Source: Sporolactobacillus pectinivorans
Lineage (GTDB): Bacteria; Bacillota; Bacilli; Bacillales; Sporolactobacillaceae
DNA: 64,000 nucleotides
Direction: 5' to 3'
Assembly (NCBI RefSeq): GCF_002802965.1
Contig: NZ_NXGA01000001.1
Coordinates: 722,744 to 786,743 of the forward strand
Below, in pieces: positions 35,161 to 43,649 of this stretch. The notes below the pieces were generated by a model. The model was not told the DNA's origin and did no database searches. It worked only from the letters and a program-made list of their open reading frames with translations. Position 1 is the stretch's first letter. Every line of letters begins with the position of its first letter. Made by a program: the position numbers and the translations under genes.

Positions 35161-35585
35161 TGAAAACTGACAATACGATCCACCTGATCAGCAGAATACA
35201 CGAAAAGGCGAATGCATTTCTGGTTGAACAACTGCGCGGGCAGGGAATGAACGATCTGGCCCCCTCACATGGCGATATCCTGGCTGCTTTATTTAAACGA
35301 GATGAGGTGACGATGACAGAAATAGCCACGCTGATTCACAGGGACAGATCGACAGTCACCCAGCTTGTACGCAAACTTGAACGAAAAGGTTATATTTTCT
35401 CCAGAGAGAATGCTGCAGACCGCCGTTCAAGTGTTGTTTGTCTGACAGAAAAGGGGAGAAGTCTTGAACCTTTTTTCAAGCAAGTTTCGGAAGATTTGTA
35501 CGCCATGGCATATTTTGGAATGACGGTCGAGGAAATCAGCAGGTTTCAACAGCTTGTCCGAAAAATTTATCATAATATGGAATAA
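35160..35585 (+). CDS. MarR-family transcriptional regulator
   Basis: A 141-residue winged-helix regulator. The DNA-binding region is MTEIATLIHRDRSTVTQLVRKLERKGYI (about 56-83) with the wing NAADRRSSVVCLTEKG; flanking helices make the dimer interface. The only start codon that gives the full fold is the ATG at 35160, which lacks a Shine-Dalgarno sequence and coincides with the predicted transcription start. It likely represses itself and the hydrolase/membrane-protein operon downstream, since both carry the same TTKGACATCAAA site. The inducer is unknown. Confidence 0.9.
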   Translation: MKTDNTIHLISRIHEKANAFLVEQLRGQGMNDLAPSHGDILAALFKRDEVTMTEIATLIHRDRSTVTQLVRKLERKGYIFSRENAADRRSSVVCLTEKGRSLEPFFKQVSEDLYAMAYFGMTVEEISRFQQLVRKIYHNME

Positions 35586-35725
35586 AAAAAGTAGATAACA
35601 AGCAGATGAAAAATGAATAAAGCTGCACTGAATGGAGTAAAAGCCGTATCGAATCCAGCAGTGCTCGCCTTAATAATTGCCAATATATGTCGCGACAATA
35701 ATAGAGATGTTTTTTGCACAGTTAC

Positions 35726-35737
35726 TTTGACATCAAA
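35726..35737 (+). promoter_or_regulatory. MarR operator upstream of the hydrolase operon
   Basis: TTTGACATCAAA is an interrupted palindrome (TTTGA-CA-TCAAA), followed by ATATTAATA. It matches the site in the marR promoter (35135-35146) over about 18 bases. It lies 22 bases before the hydrolase start. Confidence 0.6.
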
Positions 35738-35759
35738 ATATTAATAGGAGGGTTATCGA

Positions 35760-36422
35760 TTGAAAATTCAGCGGACAATCATCAAACTGAAGACGGCAGA
35801 TATACCAGCCATTGTTTTGACACCACTGGAGGAAATGGGGACGGCGCTGGTTATTCATGGTTACGGCGGCTCAAAAGAGGAACAGCTAGGGCTTGCCTTT
35901 CGAGTAGCGGAAACAGGACTGAAAACATTTGCCATTGATCTTCGCGGGCATGGGGAACAGCCTTTGGATTTTGATGAATCAGTTTTGTCCGATATCCAGG
36001 AGACAGTCAACTATTGCCGATCATTCGGTGGGAAGGTAATCGCCATCGGCCATTCACTTGGGGGGCGGCTTGCACTAATCAGTGATGCGGATGCTGCGAT
36101 TGGCATTTCTCCGGCAATCTGCCGGGCTTTTGGCGAAAATACAAGAAAAAAATTGAAAGAATTGAGACATTACCGGGTCAATGAGCGCGCCCCCCTTATT
36201 CTTGAAAAAATGATTTCCGCTTTTCCGCAACCGGTTTTTAAACAGGACAGCCAAAAATTTGTCCTGTTTGGTTCACGGGATATTCCTGAAATCGTTGATG
36301 CATGCAGACAATGGGATGAGCATACCTCGTTTGAGATTAAGAGTGCGTTGCACAGTGACATTTTTACACTCAATACGACTGCTTCTATCATTGTTAGACT
36401 GATCACGAGCATTTATAGTTAA
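35760..36422 (+). CDS. Alpha/beta hydrolase
   Basis: A 220-residue serine hydrolase: the oxyanion region is LVIHGYGGSKEEQ, FAIDLRGHGEQP follows, and the nucleophile elbow is AIGHSLGGRLAL (serine about 101). The acid appears in VLFGSRDIPEIVD and the histidine in SALHSDIF. It starts with TTG at 35760, seven bases after GGAGGG. Gene spacing (28 bases) links it to the YczE-like gene in an operon under the MarR-type site. Substrate unknown; small ester or lipid likely. Confidence 0.87.
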   Translation: MKIQRTIIKLKTADIPAIVLTPLEEMGTALVIHGYGGSKEEQLGLAFRVAETGLKTFAIDLRGHGEQPLDFDESVLSDIQETVNYCRSFGGKVIAIGHSLGGRLALISDADAAIGISPAICRAFGENTRKKLKELRHYRVNERAPLILEKMISAFPQPVFKQDSQKFVLFGSRDIPEIVDACRQWDEHTSFEIKSALHSDIFTLNTTASIIVRLITSIYS

Positions 36423-36450
36423 CTATACGAGACTTGGGGGAACTGAACTC

Positions 36451-37113
36451 TTGAAATTAATCATAATGTTGTCCAAATTGTTTCTTGGCTTATTTCTATT
36501 TGCACTTGGCGCTGTTTTTACCATCAACGCCCATCTGGGACTTCAGCCATGGGATGTGCTGCATCAGGGACTGGCAAAAACACTTCATATCACAATAGGA
36601 ATGGGCAATATTCTTGTAGCTCTGCTGATTCTGATCATCAACCGGCTGCTGGGTGAGAAAATAGGATTCGGCACCGTCTGCAATATGCTGTTTATCGGTA
36701 TTTTTATGGATGTGCTGATGCTGAATCATTTAGTTCCGGTTTATCACTTGTTTGTGCTGCGTCTGCTGATGGTGCTGGCAGGACTGGCAATTCTGAGCTT
36801 TGGTACCTTTTTGTATCTTAGCGCGGGTCTTGGAACCGGGCCAAGGGACGGACTGATGGTTGTTATCGCACGGAAAACAAAGCGCTCGGTACGCTTAATC
36901 AGAACAATGAATGAAGCGGTGGCACTATTCATCGGATATTTTCTTGGTGGCTCGGTTGGCATCGGCACACTGATCATGGTCTCGCTGGTCGGTATTTTCG
37001 TCCAGTTCACCTTCAGGCTGTGCAGGTTTGATGTGAAAAACGTGCACCATGCCTATCTCGACCGGAAAAGGACGAAACATGTGCTGTCCATGCTGTTTGC
37101 TCACCGGACTTAA
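36451..37113 (+). CDS. YczE-like membrane protein
   Basis: A 220-residue protein with five hydrophobic helices and the YczE/YitT-like signatures AVFTINAHLGLQPWDVLHQGL and LYLSAGLGTGPRDGLMVVIAR. B. subtilis YczE is needed for bacillomycin/surfactin production in some strains, but the biochemical role is unknown. It starts with TTG, 8 bases after GGGGGAA, directly downstream of the hydrolase gene; the two probably respond to the same MarR ligand. Confidence 0.88.
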   Translation: MKLIIMLSKLFLGLFLFALGAVFTINAHLGLQPWDVLHQGLAKTLHITIGMGNILVALLILIINRLLGEKIGFGTVCNMLFIGIFMDVLMLNHLVPVYHLFVLRLLMVLAGLAILSFGTFLYLSAGLGTGPRDGLMVVIARKTKRSVRLIRTMNEAVALFIGYFLGGSVGIGTLIMVSLVGIFVQFTFRLCRFDVKNVHHAYLDRKRTKHVLSMLFAHRT

Positions 37114-37216
37114 CGCAAAATAGGCACAGAGTATTCGTAAACGTCACTAAAAAAATGGTTGACTGGGTTGTAAAAATGTTACAATGGTGAAAAAAGATGC
37201 CGGGGAGATAATCACT

Positions 37217-38002
37217 ATGCCTTTTGACACGCATAATCACACTCAGTTTTCATTTGATGCCGAAATGCAGCTCGATGACGCACTTGAAAAAGCTAAAGAA
37301 TGCCATCTGAACCTGATTATCACGGAGCATTACGATCTGAATGAACAGAAAGATGATGGATCGCCGGTCGAGTTTCAGATTGAGGATTATTTTAAAAAAT
37401 ATGCACCTTACCGAAACAACCAGCTGCTTCTTGGCATCGAGCTCGGGCTGGACAACCGGGAGGCCTATACAGCGCGGAACCGCAAAATTATTGAAGATTC
37501 TCCCTTTGATTTTGTCATTGGCTCTGTCCACAATATTCAGGATTATGACATCTGCAGCGATCAGGAGAAAAATTTTCTGTCAAAGCAGGATTTTTTTTCA
37601 CACTATCTGATTTATGCTGAAAACACAATCAACAAGAACCCATACATTGATACCTTTGCCCATATCGACTATCCGTGCCGTTATCTCCAGTATGCGGATA
37701 ACGTGCTTCGTTACAGCGATTTCTCGATGTTAATCGATAACTTTTTATTGGCACTGATTCACAATAATATTTGCCTGGAAATCAATCTGCGCCTGATCGA
37801 CCTGAAAAGTTTTCGGGACGGCCTCGACAGTATCGTCCGCCGTTACCGTGAACTGGGCGGTGAATATGTGACCATTGGCGGGGACAACCATACGCCGGAA
37901 ACGATTGGGGAAAAATATCATCTGGGTGTCGAGATGGCGCGTAATAACCATTTGATTCCAGTTTACTTTAAAAACAGAAGAAGAATCATCGACGATCTGT
38001 GA
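37217..38002 (+). CDS. PHP-domain phosphatase, histidinol-phosphatase family
   Basis: A 261-residue metal-dependent phosphoesterase. Metal ligands of the PHP fold are DTHNHTQFSFD, the TEHYD histidine, the GIELG glutamate, IGSVHN, FAHIDYP and GGDNHTP at the C-terminus. The family includes HisJ, but no his gene is near and the substrate may differ. The frame opens at 37184; the ATG at 37217 follows GGGGAGAT and begins immediately before the first metal motif, as usual. Confidence 0.87.
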   Translation: MPFDTHNHTQFSFDAEMQLDDALEKAKECHLNLIITEHYDLNEQKDDGSPVEFQIEDYFKKYAPYRNNQLLLGIELGLDNREAYTARNRKIIEDSPFDFVIGSVHNIQDYDICSDQEKNFLSKQDFFSHYLIYAENTINKNPYIDTFAHIDYPCRYLQYADNVLRYSDFSMLIDNFLLALIHNNICLEINLRLIDLKSFRDGLDSIVRRYRELGGEYVTIGGDNHTPETIGEKYHLGVEMARNNHLIPVYFKNRRRIIDDL

Positions 38003-38174
38003 GCGTATGCCTATGGAAAGTTCAGAAAAAAAATGAGAATATCGCAGGCCGGGCGTTGTATGTGTGCTTGCCCACGACTTCCATGCCTGCACAAAACAGG
38101 CTATAATGAGTCTCAGAATCCTTGGATGGACATAGACGGCAGATACGTTTTCAGGGAGCGGGAGTGTGTTTTTT

Positions 38175-39464
38175 ATGGATCAATTTGAAAAACTGAACGA
38201 AGAAAAAGTGTTTAAAGATCCAGTACATCGTTACATACACGTCCATGACCGGCTGATCTGGGAGCTGATCGGCACGCCTGAATTTCAACGATTGCGCCGG
38301 ATTCGCCAGCTGGGTACGACTTTCCTGACTTTTCATGGAGCGGAGCACAGCCGCTTCGGTCATTCGCTTGGCGTTTATGAAATTGCCCGGCGCGTGATTG
38401 ATATTTTCAAAAGCAGAGGAGACTGGGACGATTCAGAAACAATATTGTCACTGTGTGCGGCACTGCTGCATGATGTCGGACATGGCCCGTTTTCCCATTC
38501 TTTTGAAAAAGTGTTTGGCACAAATCATGAACAGTTTACGCAGAACATCATTCTCGGGGATACGGAGATTCATCGCGTGCTTGCGCAGGTTTCTGATGAT
38601 TTTCCGAAAAAGGTGGCGGATGTCATCGGCAAAACTTATGAGAACAGGCTGGTGATCAGCTTGATTTCAAGCCAGATCGACGCCGACCGGATGGATTACC
38701 TGCTGCGCGATGCTTATTATACCGGCGTCAGCTATGGACACTTTGACATGGAGAGGATTTGGCGTGTGATGAGGCCGCATGGAGATCAGATTGTTTTCAA
38801 ACTCAGCGGCATGCACGCGGTCGAGGATTACATCATGAGCCGTTATCAAATGTACTGGCAGGTTTATTTTCATCCGGTTACGCGCAGTGCGGAAGTGATC
38901 TTGACGCAGATTCTTCATCGTGCGAAGAGGCTTTATAACGAAGGATTTCACTTCAAAAATGTGCCGCTGCAGCTAGTCAGTCTGTTTGAAGGAAAGATGA
39001 AACTTCAAGACTACCTCAGGCTGGACGAATCGGTAATCATGTACTATTTTCAGGTGTGGCAGGATGAACAGGACGAAATTCTGCGCGATCTTTGCAGCCG
39101 TTTTATGAACCGGCGGCTGTTCAAATATGTGCAGCTTTCAAAGGATCAGCTCTATGTCGATGAGGAGCTATCCCAGGCATTTCGTGAAGCGGGTATTGAC
39201 CCGGATTATTATCTGGAGGTCGATTCATCCTCTGACTGTCCATACGATTTTTACAGGCCGGGTGACGAAGAGGAGCGGCGGCCGATCCAGCTGAAAATGC
39301 CTGACGGCAGTCTGCACGAACTTTCGCAGGAATCAGAGGTTGTCGGCGCGATCACAGGAAAAAGGCGAACAGATCATAAATTGTATTATCCGAAAGATAG
39401 GGTGCTCAGTCTACCGGATCGTTCGTCCGCAAAAAAGAAGATATTTGAGCTTTTGCATATTTAA
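38175..39464 (+). CDS. ywfO: HD-superfamily phosphohydrolase YwfO
   Basis: A 429-residue HD-type (dGTPase-like) phosphohydrolase. The start region KVFKDPVHRYIHVHD and RRIRQLGTTFLTFHGAEHSRFGHSLGVYEIARR carries the first histidine; ALLHDVGHGPFSHSFE the HD pair; SSQIDADRMDYLLRDAYYTG the last aspartate. B. subtilis YwfO and related enzymes hydrolyse nucleoside triphosphates. A GTG three codons upstream is possible, but the ATG at 38175 has better spacing to GGGAG. It is followed by ywgA 35 bases later, the same pair order as in relatives. Confidence 0.92.
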   Translation: MDQFEKLNEEKVFKDPVHRYIHVHDRLIWELIGTPEFQRLRRIRQLGTTFLTFHGAEHSRFGHSLGVYEIARRVIDIFKSRGDWDDSETILSLCAALLHDVGHGPFSHSFEKVFGTNHEQFTQNIILGDTEIHRVLAQVSDDFPKKVADVIGKTYENRLVISLISSQIDADRMDYLLRDAYYTGVSYGHFDMERIWRVMRPHGDQIVFKLSGMHAVEDYIMSRYQMYWQVYFHPVTRSAEVILTQILHRAKRLYNEGFHFKNVPLQLVSLFEGKMKLQDYLRLDESVIMYYFQVWQDEQDEILRDLCSRFMNRRLFKYVQLSKDQLYVDEELSQAFREAGIDPDYYLEVDSSSDCPYDFYRPGDEEERRPIQLKMPDGSLHELSQESEVVGAITGKRRTDHKLYYPKDRVLSLPDRSSAKKKIFELLHI

Positions 39465-39499
39465 TAAATGTTTGAATGTTTTACGGGGGGCAGACAGAT

Positions 39500-40018
39500 A
39501 TGCTGGAAGATCATGCAAAAATTGCGACGGTCATTGGTCAGGCCGGTGTGATTGCAGGTAGAAAAAAGCTGCAGAAAATGATCTATATTTTACAAAAGAT
39601 AGGTTTTCCGTTTTATGAAAGGTTTCAATTCAACTTCTTCGGACCATACTCAGATGAATTGACGATGCAGCTGGAAGAACTTTGCAATTTCGGTTTTCTG
39701 CTGGAGGGTCAGGCCGAACAGGATAACGGAATGGGTTGCCGTTACCGGCTCTCGGAAGCCGGTGAGAGCTTTATCGGCCATTACAAAGAGCTTCTCCCGG
39801 ATGTGCAGGTGATAACAGAGAAATTATTGCAGGAGAGTACATCATTTCTTGAACTGGTAGCGACAATCCTCTACTTTGACCAAATTCCTGCCGACTCCAT
39901 GAATGAAAAGGTGCAGGCTTTGGACAAACCGTTCAGCGATGAGGAAATCAAAAGAGCACGCAGATACATATCTGAACTGCAGGCGGACCAAATGCTCCAT
40001 CTTCCGGTTTCAAAGTAA
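39500..40018 (+). CDS. ywgA: YwgA-family protein
   Basis: A 172-residue soluble protein. The conserved opening, AKIATVIGQAGVIAGRKKLQKMIYILQKIGFPFYERFQFNFFGPYSDEL, is a winged-helix-like fold typical of YwgA. The ATG at 39500 follows a GGGGGG purine run; the frame also opens at 39476. It lies directly after ywfO and probably shares its transcript. The function is unknown. Confidence 0.9.
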   Translation: MLEDHAKIATVIGQAGVIAGRKKLQKMIYILQKIGFPFYERFQFNFFGPYSDELTMQLEELCNFGFLLEGQAEQDNGMGCRYRLSEAGESFIGHYKELLPDVQVITEKLLQESTSFLELVATILYFDQIPADSMNEKVQALDKPFSDEEIKRARRYISELQADQMLHLPVSK

Positions 40019-40065
40019 TTGAGCAGTTCTGATCAAACGTTTGTTTAAAGTAATGAACAAACAAA

Positions 40066-41280
40066 TTAAATACAACGGCCGCTCGCAGTTTTCGTGTAGA
40101 AATTTTTCATCTGATTTGCCCAGAAAACTCCGGCGCCGTTTTTTTTATCCAGTGAACCGGCGGCAATCTGTTCCGCGTATCTCAGATGCGGATTCAGCCA
40201 TCTGCTCTGTGCATGATTAAGCGTCTGTCCATAGATTTCGGGCAGACAATTTTGGACGACGAAAGCGTGTAACCGATCAAACATCCGGTTCATTGCATCC
40301 GTGAGCGGTTCCGAGATGACCATTAGCGCTGCTTGGTCGGACAGATCTTCAGCCTCTTTTTGTGCTGCCATATCCAAGATCCCGTTCTTTTCAACCGCTG
40401 CCCACATAATGTAAAGGTGCATCAAGTAGAGATCATCCGGATTAATACCTGCGTGGAAAAAAGGATTGAGATCGGGAATACGCAGCTCAATTCGGCGGGC
40501 GTCCGGTTTGGAAGAAAGATCCTCGAATCCAGGACCCTTGACGCGGACGAGTTGGTAGAGCTCGCGCGGGCTTTCAATCCAGTCTCTGTCCACATAAGAC
40601 TGGATTGAGGACAAATAGGCTTCCGGGCTGGAATAATCGGGATATACCGGTCGGGTATTTTTATAGCCGTTGGCGCCGAGGCGTGCGGAACGGTAGTGCG
40701 TGCCGCCTGACTGTTCGGGGCTGGCTGCCAGCAGGTGCACAAGGAAAAAGCGTTCGCGCAGCGCGTTCGCTGCAAGATTCAGATAGAACCGGCTGCGGTC
40801 GGCTGAACTTTTCAGGGCAAGCCCGATCTCATTTGAAGAAAAAGAAAAATTAAAATGGATACCGCAATAGAGCTGCTTGTGCCGCCCGTATTTTTTCGAC
40901 AGATAAGCGCGATAGTCATTTTTATCTTTTCCATCCGCACCAAAATCGGCAATTGGAATCTGCTGTTCTGCTGGCAGTCCGGAAGGGGGATTACTGAGCG
41001 GCCACAACATTTCCGGGCTGATGCCTTGAAAAATCCTCCGCGTCAGGCGTTCCTCATGTGCGAGCATTTCAGGGATTGAACAGGAGACTGGTGTGATCAG
41101 TTCAATCTGGCTTTCGGAAAAATCGGTCGTGATTTCCGGGTTCGTCAATTTATCACCAAAAACATTCGGATGAGGGGTCAGCGCCAATGATCCGTCCGCA
41201 TCAATTCTCAGATTTTCCCGCTCAAGTCCGAAACGGCCGTGCGATGTAATGGGTGAACAGGGACCATTATCTTCAGTCAT
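40066..41280 (-). CDS. Stand-alone glutamate-cysteine ligase (GshA-type domain)
   Basis: A 404-residue glutamate-cysteine ligase-like protein that would make gamma-glutamylcysteine. Conserved parts are GRFGLERENLRIDADG, ITTDFSESQIELITPV, MLWPLSNPP, KQLYCGIHFNFSFS, GANGYKNTRPVYPDYSSPEAYLSSI and RIELRIPDLNPFFHAGI, resembling the N-terminal half of GshF (GshAB). The C-terminal ATP-grasp half of GshF is absent and no gshB lies in the window. The ATG at 41280 has GGAGG 8 bases upstream. Whether it completes glutathione or stops at gamma-glutamylcysteine cannot be told from this window. Confidence 0.82.
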   Translation of the reverse strand: MTEDNGPCSPITSHGRFGLERENLRIDADGSLALTPHPNVFGDKLTNPEITTDFSESQIELITPVSCSIPEMLAHEERLTRRIFQGISPEMLWPLSNPPSGLPAEQQIPIADFGADGKDKNDYRAYLSKKYGRHKQLYCGIHFNFSFSSNEIGLALKSSADRSRFYLNLAANALRERFFLVHLLAASPEQSGGTHYRSARLGANGYKNTRPVYPDYSSPEAYLSSIQSYVDRDWIESPRELYQLVRVKGPGFEDLSSKPDARRIELRIPDLNPFFHAGINPDDLYLMHLYIMWAAVEKNGILDMAAQKEAEDLSDQAALMVISEPLTDAMNRMFDRLHAFVVQNCLPEIYGQTLNHAQSRWLNPHLRYAEQIAAGSLDKKNGAGVFWANQMKNFYTKTASGRCI

Positions 41281-41497
41281 CCGGCAATCCTCCACAATAT
41301 GATTTCAAAGTGCAACTTGATAACTGCTGATCAACGAATTCAACATCTTTGAGTCTATCGGATTACGCACAAGAATTCAATCAATTGAATTCGCGGGACC
41401 GGAGAAGCAAAAAGATGAACTTTTCCATCATCCATCCATGGTAAAAGTCCATCCTTTCCATTTCAGCAAGCGATCATTTCTGCTGCCGGTATCTGAT

Positions 41498-41728
41498 TCA
41501 GTTATTCAGCTCCTCCATGTGGTTCAACAACCGCTTCAGCGACTTCAATTCCTCAAGCGTCAGCGTGATGCCCTTGCCCATTTTTTCACCGCCCGGTGCC
41601 CAGTCCCTGAGATCATACTTTGGCGCGCGGCCGTTCCAGCTGATCACATTCAGCTGCTTCTCCCAGCCCTTTGGGGACTGGGACACAGTGCCGATATTTT
41701 TCACGATGTCATAGTCGATGCCAGCCAT
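41498..41728 (-). CDS. PC4/YdbC-like single-strand-binding protein
   Basis: A 76-residue protein with the YdbC/PC4 fold: DIVKNIGTVSQSPKGWEKQLNVISWNGRAPKYDLRDWAPGGEKMGKGITLT matches the bacterial PC4-like family almost completely. Members bind single-stranded DNA or RNA. The ATG at 41728 has GGGAGG 8 bases upstream. The downstream partner of a small two-gene operon, it follows the 41764-41994 gene by 35 bases. Confidence 0.88.
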   Translation of the reverse strand: MAGIDYDIVKNIGTVSQSPKGWEKQLNVISWNGRAPKYDLRDWAPGGEKMGKGITLTLEELKSLKRLLNHMEELNN

Positions 41729-41763
41729 ACCTTTTACCTCCCTCAATGCTGCAGATGTCCCGG

Positions 41764-41994
41764 TCATGCCAGAACAAAATGCTCGTGAAACCAGGAATCT
41801 TTCGATAAAATATCCCGGCCGTCCGCAATGATGTGCGGTTCCCCTTCCTCATCCTGCGTTAGTAAATGCCCGTCATCATCTGTTTCAGCCATATAAAAAT
41901 TGTTTAATTTAAAAAGCAACCGTTCTTCGAGCAAATCAAGCGCCGTATCGCCCGTTTCCCCATAGACGTTTTTAATACATCGAATCAAGATCAT
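41764..41994 (-). CDS. Small acidic protein of unknown function
   Basis: A 76-residue acidic protein (NNFYMAETDDDGHLLTQDEEGEPHIIADGRDIL, ending SWFHEHFVLA). I do not recognise a family. GGAGG lies 10 bases before the ATG and it precedes the PC4-like gene in an apparent operon, so it is likely real. The fold may be an all-beta one of conserved hydrophobic strands and turns, but no motif assigns a function. Confidence 0.75.
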   Translation of the reverse strand: MILIRCIKNVYGETGDTALDLLEERLLFKLNNFYMAETDDDGHLLTQDEEGEPHIIADGRDILSKDSWFHEHFVLA

Positions 41995-42583
41995 TCTCAG
42001 AAAATCCTCCAGACAAAATGCATGCTACTACAAGAATAATAGTTGCGGAGACGTTTGGCAATGGCCAGGGACAACCCCGAAAACACGAGAAGTCTGGGCC
42101 GCCTGCAAAATTGTATCAAGATTCAGCGGACGAGGGAACGAAGATTCACAAATTTAAACGAACAAGGAAAAAACTTAAAATAAAATGATCGGGATATAAC
42201 TACAAAACTACAACTACAAAAATCGGCCCGGATTAGCTTAAAGGTGGGCTGAGTCAGCGAAAGGTCGGTACGAAGTTTAAGAGGGAGCCGAATCAAAGAA
42301 AAATGAAGCCAGACGAGTTCCAAGTAAAGTGGAAATTCCAACCTGGTCCAAATTCGCCTGAAATCTGCTGCCAATCCACCAAGTTTTTCCACATAGCTTC
42401 TCTTCATTTGTCTGCTTAATGTTTTACAGAACATGCTTTTTTTAGTGTGAAATAAACTCCAGTGAAGCATTCCACATTCTGTTTTCTGTCAATAGAAAAT
42501 CAGAGCATGAATAGCTTTGCTTATGATAAAATGGTACTAGCTTGAAATGTGAGATGAATCACTTTTCTGAAGGGATGATCGCT
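41995..42583. other. Gene-free tract of degenerate repeats upstream of ywhD
   Basis: Nearly 600 bases without a credible gene. Between 42120 and 42410 it consists of loosely repeated words (GCTGAGTCAGCGAAAGGTCGG, GCCGAATCAAAG, AAGTAAAGTGGAAATTCC, three ACTACAA units at 42197-42220) similar to tracts near 30030, 58200 and 63230. A minus-strand frame (42123-42470) covers part but reads low-complexity Leu/Arg/Phe and lacks a ribosome site. Confidence 0.5.
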
Positions 42584-43105
42584 TTGGATATTTTTCATCA
42601 GGATGGGAAAAAATCGGGATTTAATATTATAAAAGGTGATGCAACGAAGGGGCACGGTGGTTTTGGCGCGGGGTTGGTCAATCTGGACAACATGTCTCCG
42701 GTAATTATTGATGTAGGGACGGGCACGGCTGAAGTCGATATGGGGGCGCTCCATGCGCGCAGCGACATCGAGCGACGCATCCGCTTTTCAAAAGATAAAG
42801 CCGATCTTCAGGGTGGCGGGAAAAAATATTGGATCGTCTGGGTAAATACGGAAATCACGAAGGAGGGACCGTACTATGCCGGAGCGGGAGCTGCTGAAAT
42901 GATCATAAATCGTGATATCCGCCGAGGCTACAAGATACTCGCCGATCATGTCACTAAAATGGAGAAAGCACTGAAAGGCCAAGTTGTTCTGGATGAAATG
43001 GATGCATCTTCGAAAAAAGTACTTCGGGATTTTCTTGCACAGGCCGCTCCGGGGCAATGGGAACGAGCCAATCCTCAACTGAAGGAAGAGTTGGAAGTAA
43101 ACTGA
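42584..43105 (+). CDS. ywhD: YwhD-family protein
   Basis: A 173-residue protein of the YwhD family (unknown function). Conserved blocks are GFNIIKGDATKGHGGFGAGLVNLDNMSPV, DMGALHARSDIERRI and KKYWIVWVNTE. The frame is open from 42542 with several candidate starts; the TTG at 42584 has GAAGGG 9 bases upstream and yields the B. subtilis length (172), so I choose it. It is in the expected place between ywgA and pbpG. It shares a bidirectional terminator with the DUF606 genes. Confidence 0.85.
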   Translation: MDIFHQDGKKSGFNIIKGDATKGHGGFGAGLVNLDNMSPVIIDVGTGTAEVDMGALHARSDIERRIRFSKDKADLQGGGKKYWIVWVNTEITKEGPYYAGAGAAEMIINRDIRRGYKILADHVTKMEKALKGQVVLDEMDASSKKVLRDFLAQAAPGQWERANPQLKEELEVN

Positions 43106-43111
43106 GCGTGC

Positions 43112-43161
43112 GCAAAAGGCAGGTTTTTGGGACCAATAATGGCTCACCACCTGCCTTTTGC
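43112..43161. terminator. Bidirectional terminator
   Basis: GCAAAAGGCAGGT / ACCTGCCTTTTGC, a perfect 13-base stem around a 24-base loop, lies between convergent ywhD and the DUF606 pair. Confidence 0.85.
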
Positions 43162-43168
43162 AAGTTCT

Positions 43169-43636
43169 TTAAAAATGCTGGATCAGAACAATGCCGGTAA
43201 TCATCAGTGCAAAACCGACAATCCGCTGCCAGTTGATTTTGTGCTGCGTGACACCGAACCAGCCGAAATGGTCGATAATAAGTGCAATCATCATCTGACC
43301 GCATAAAATAGCGGTAACGGTCAGTTCGGCGCCAAGTATCGGCAGCAGCAGAATATTCGATGTTACGAAAATGACACCAAGTGGTCCGCCGATCCAGATC
43401 CACCAGCGTGATTTCGGAATAATCCGCAGGTCAAATTTCAGCCTATGCTCCATGATCAGTATAATCAGAACGAGAAGTAGAGTTCCTATCGCGAATGAAA
43501 TAAGCGAGGCGAGAAACGGTGAATCGACGGCAACCCGAAGCTTCGCGTTGATCGATGTCTGGGCCGGGGACACCATGCCGGCAGCGACGCCCCATAAAAG
43601 AAAAACAGATGTGAGCATAAAACTTTTTTTACTCAT
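43169..43636 (-). CDS. DUF606/YdcZ transporter-like protein (second of pair)
   Basis: A 155-residue membrane protein with five hydrophobic helices of the YdcZ/DUF606 family, a half-size relative of DMT transporters. Repeated features are GVAAGMVSPAQTSINAKL at the N-terminus, LTVTAILCGQMMIALIIDHFGWFGV, and ITGIVLIQHF at the end. It lies 13 bases downstream of a similar gene and shares about half its residues by eye, so the two probably act as a heterodimeric small-molecule exporter. The substrate is unknown. Confidence 0.85.
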   Translation of the reverse strand: MSKKSFMLTSVFLLWGVAAGMVSPAQTSINAKLRVAVDSPFLASLISFAIGTLLLVLIILIMEHRLKFDLRIIPKSRWWIWIGGPLGVIFVTSNILLLPILGAELTVTAILCGQMMIALIIDHFGWFGVTQHKINWQRIVGFALMITGIVLIQHF

Positions 43637-43649
43637 GAAAATCCTCCGT

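Noticed and set aside
42123..42470. 115-codon minus-strand frame upstream of ywhD
   Set aside because: Low-complexity Leu/Phe/Arg sequence across the degenerate repeat tract; no start signal.
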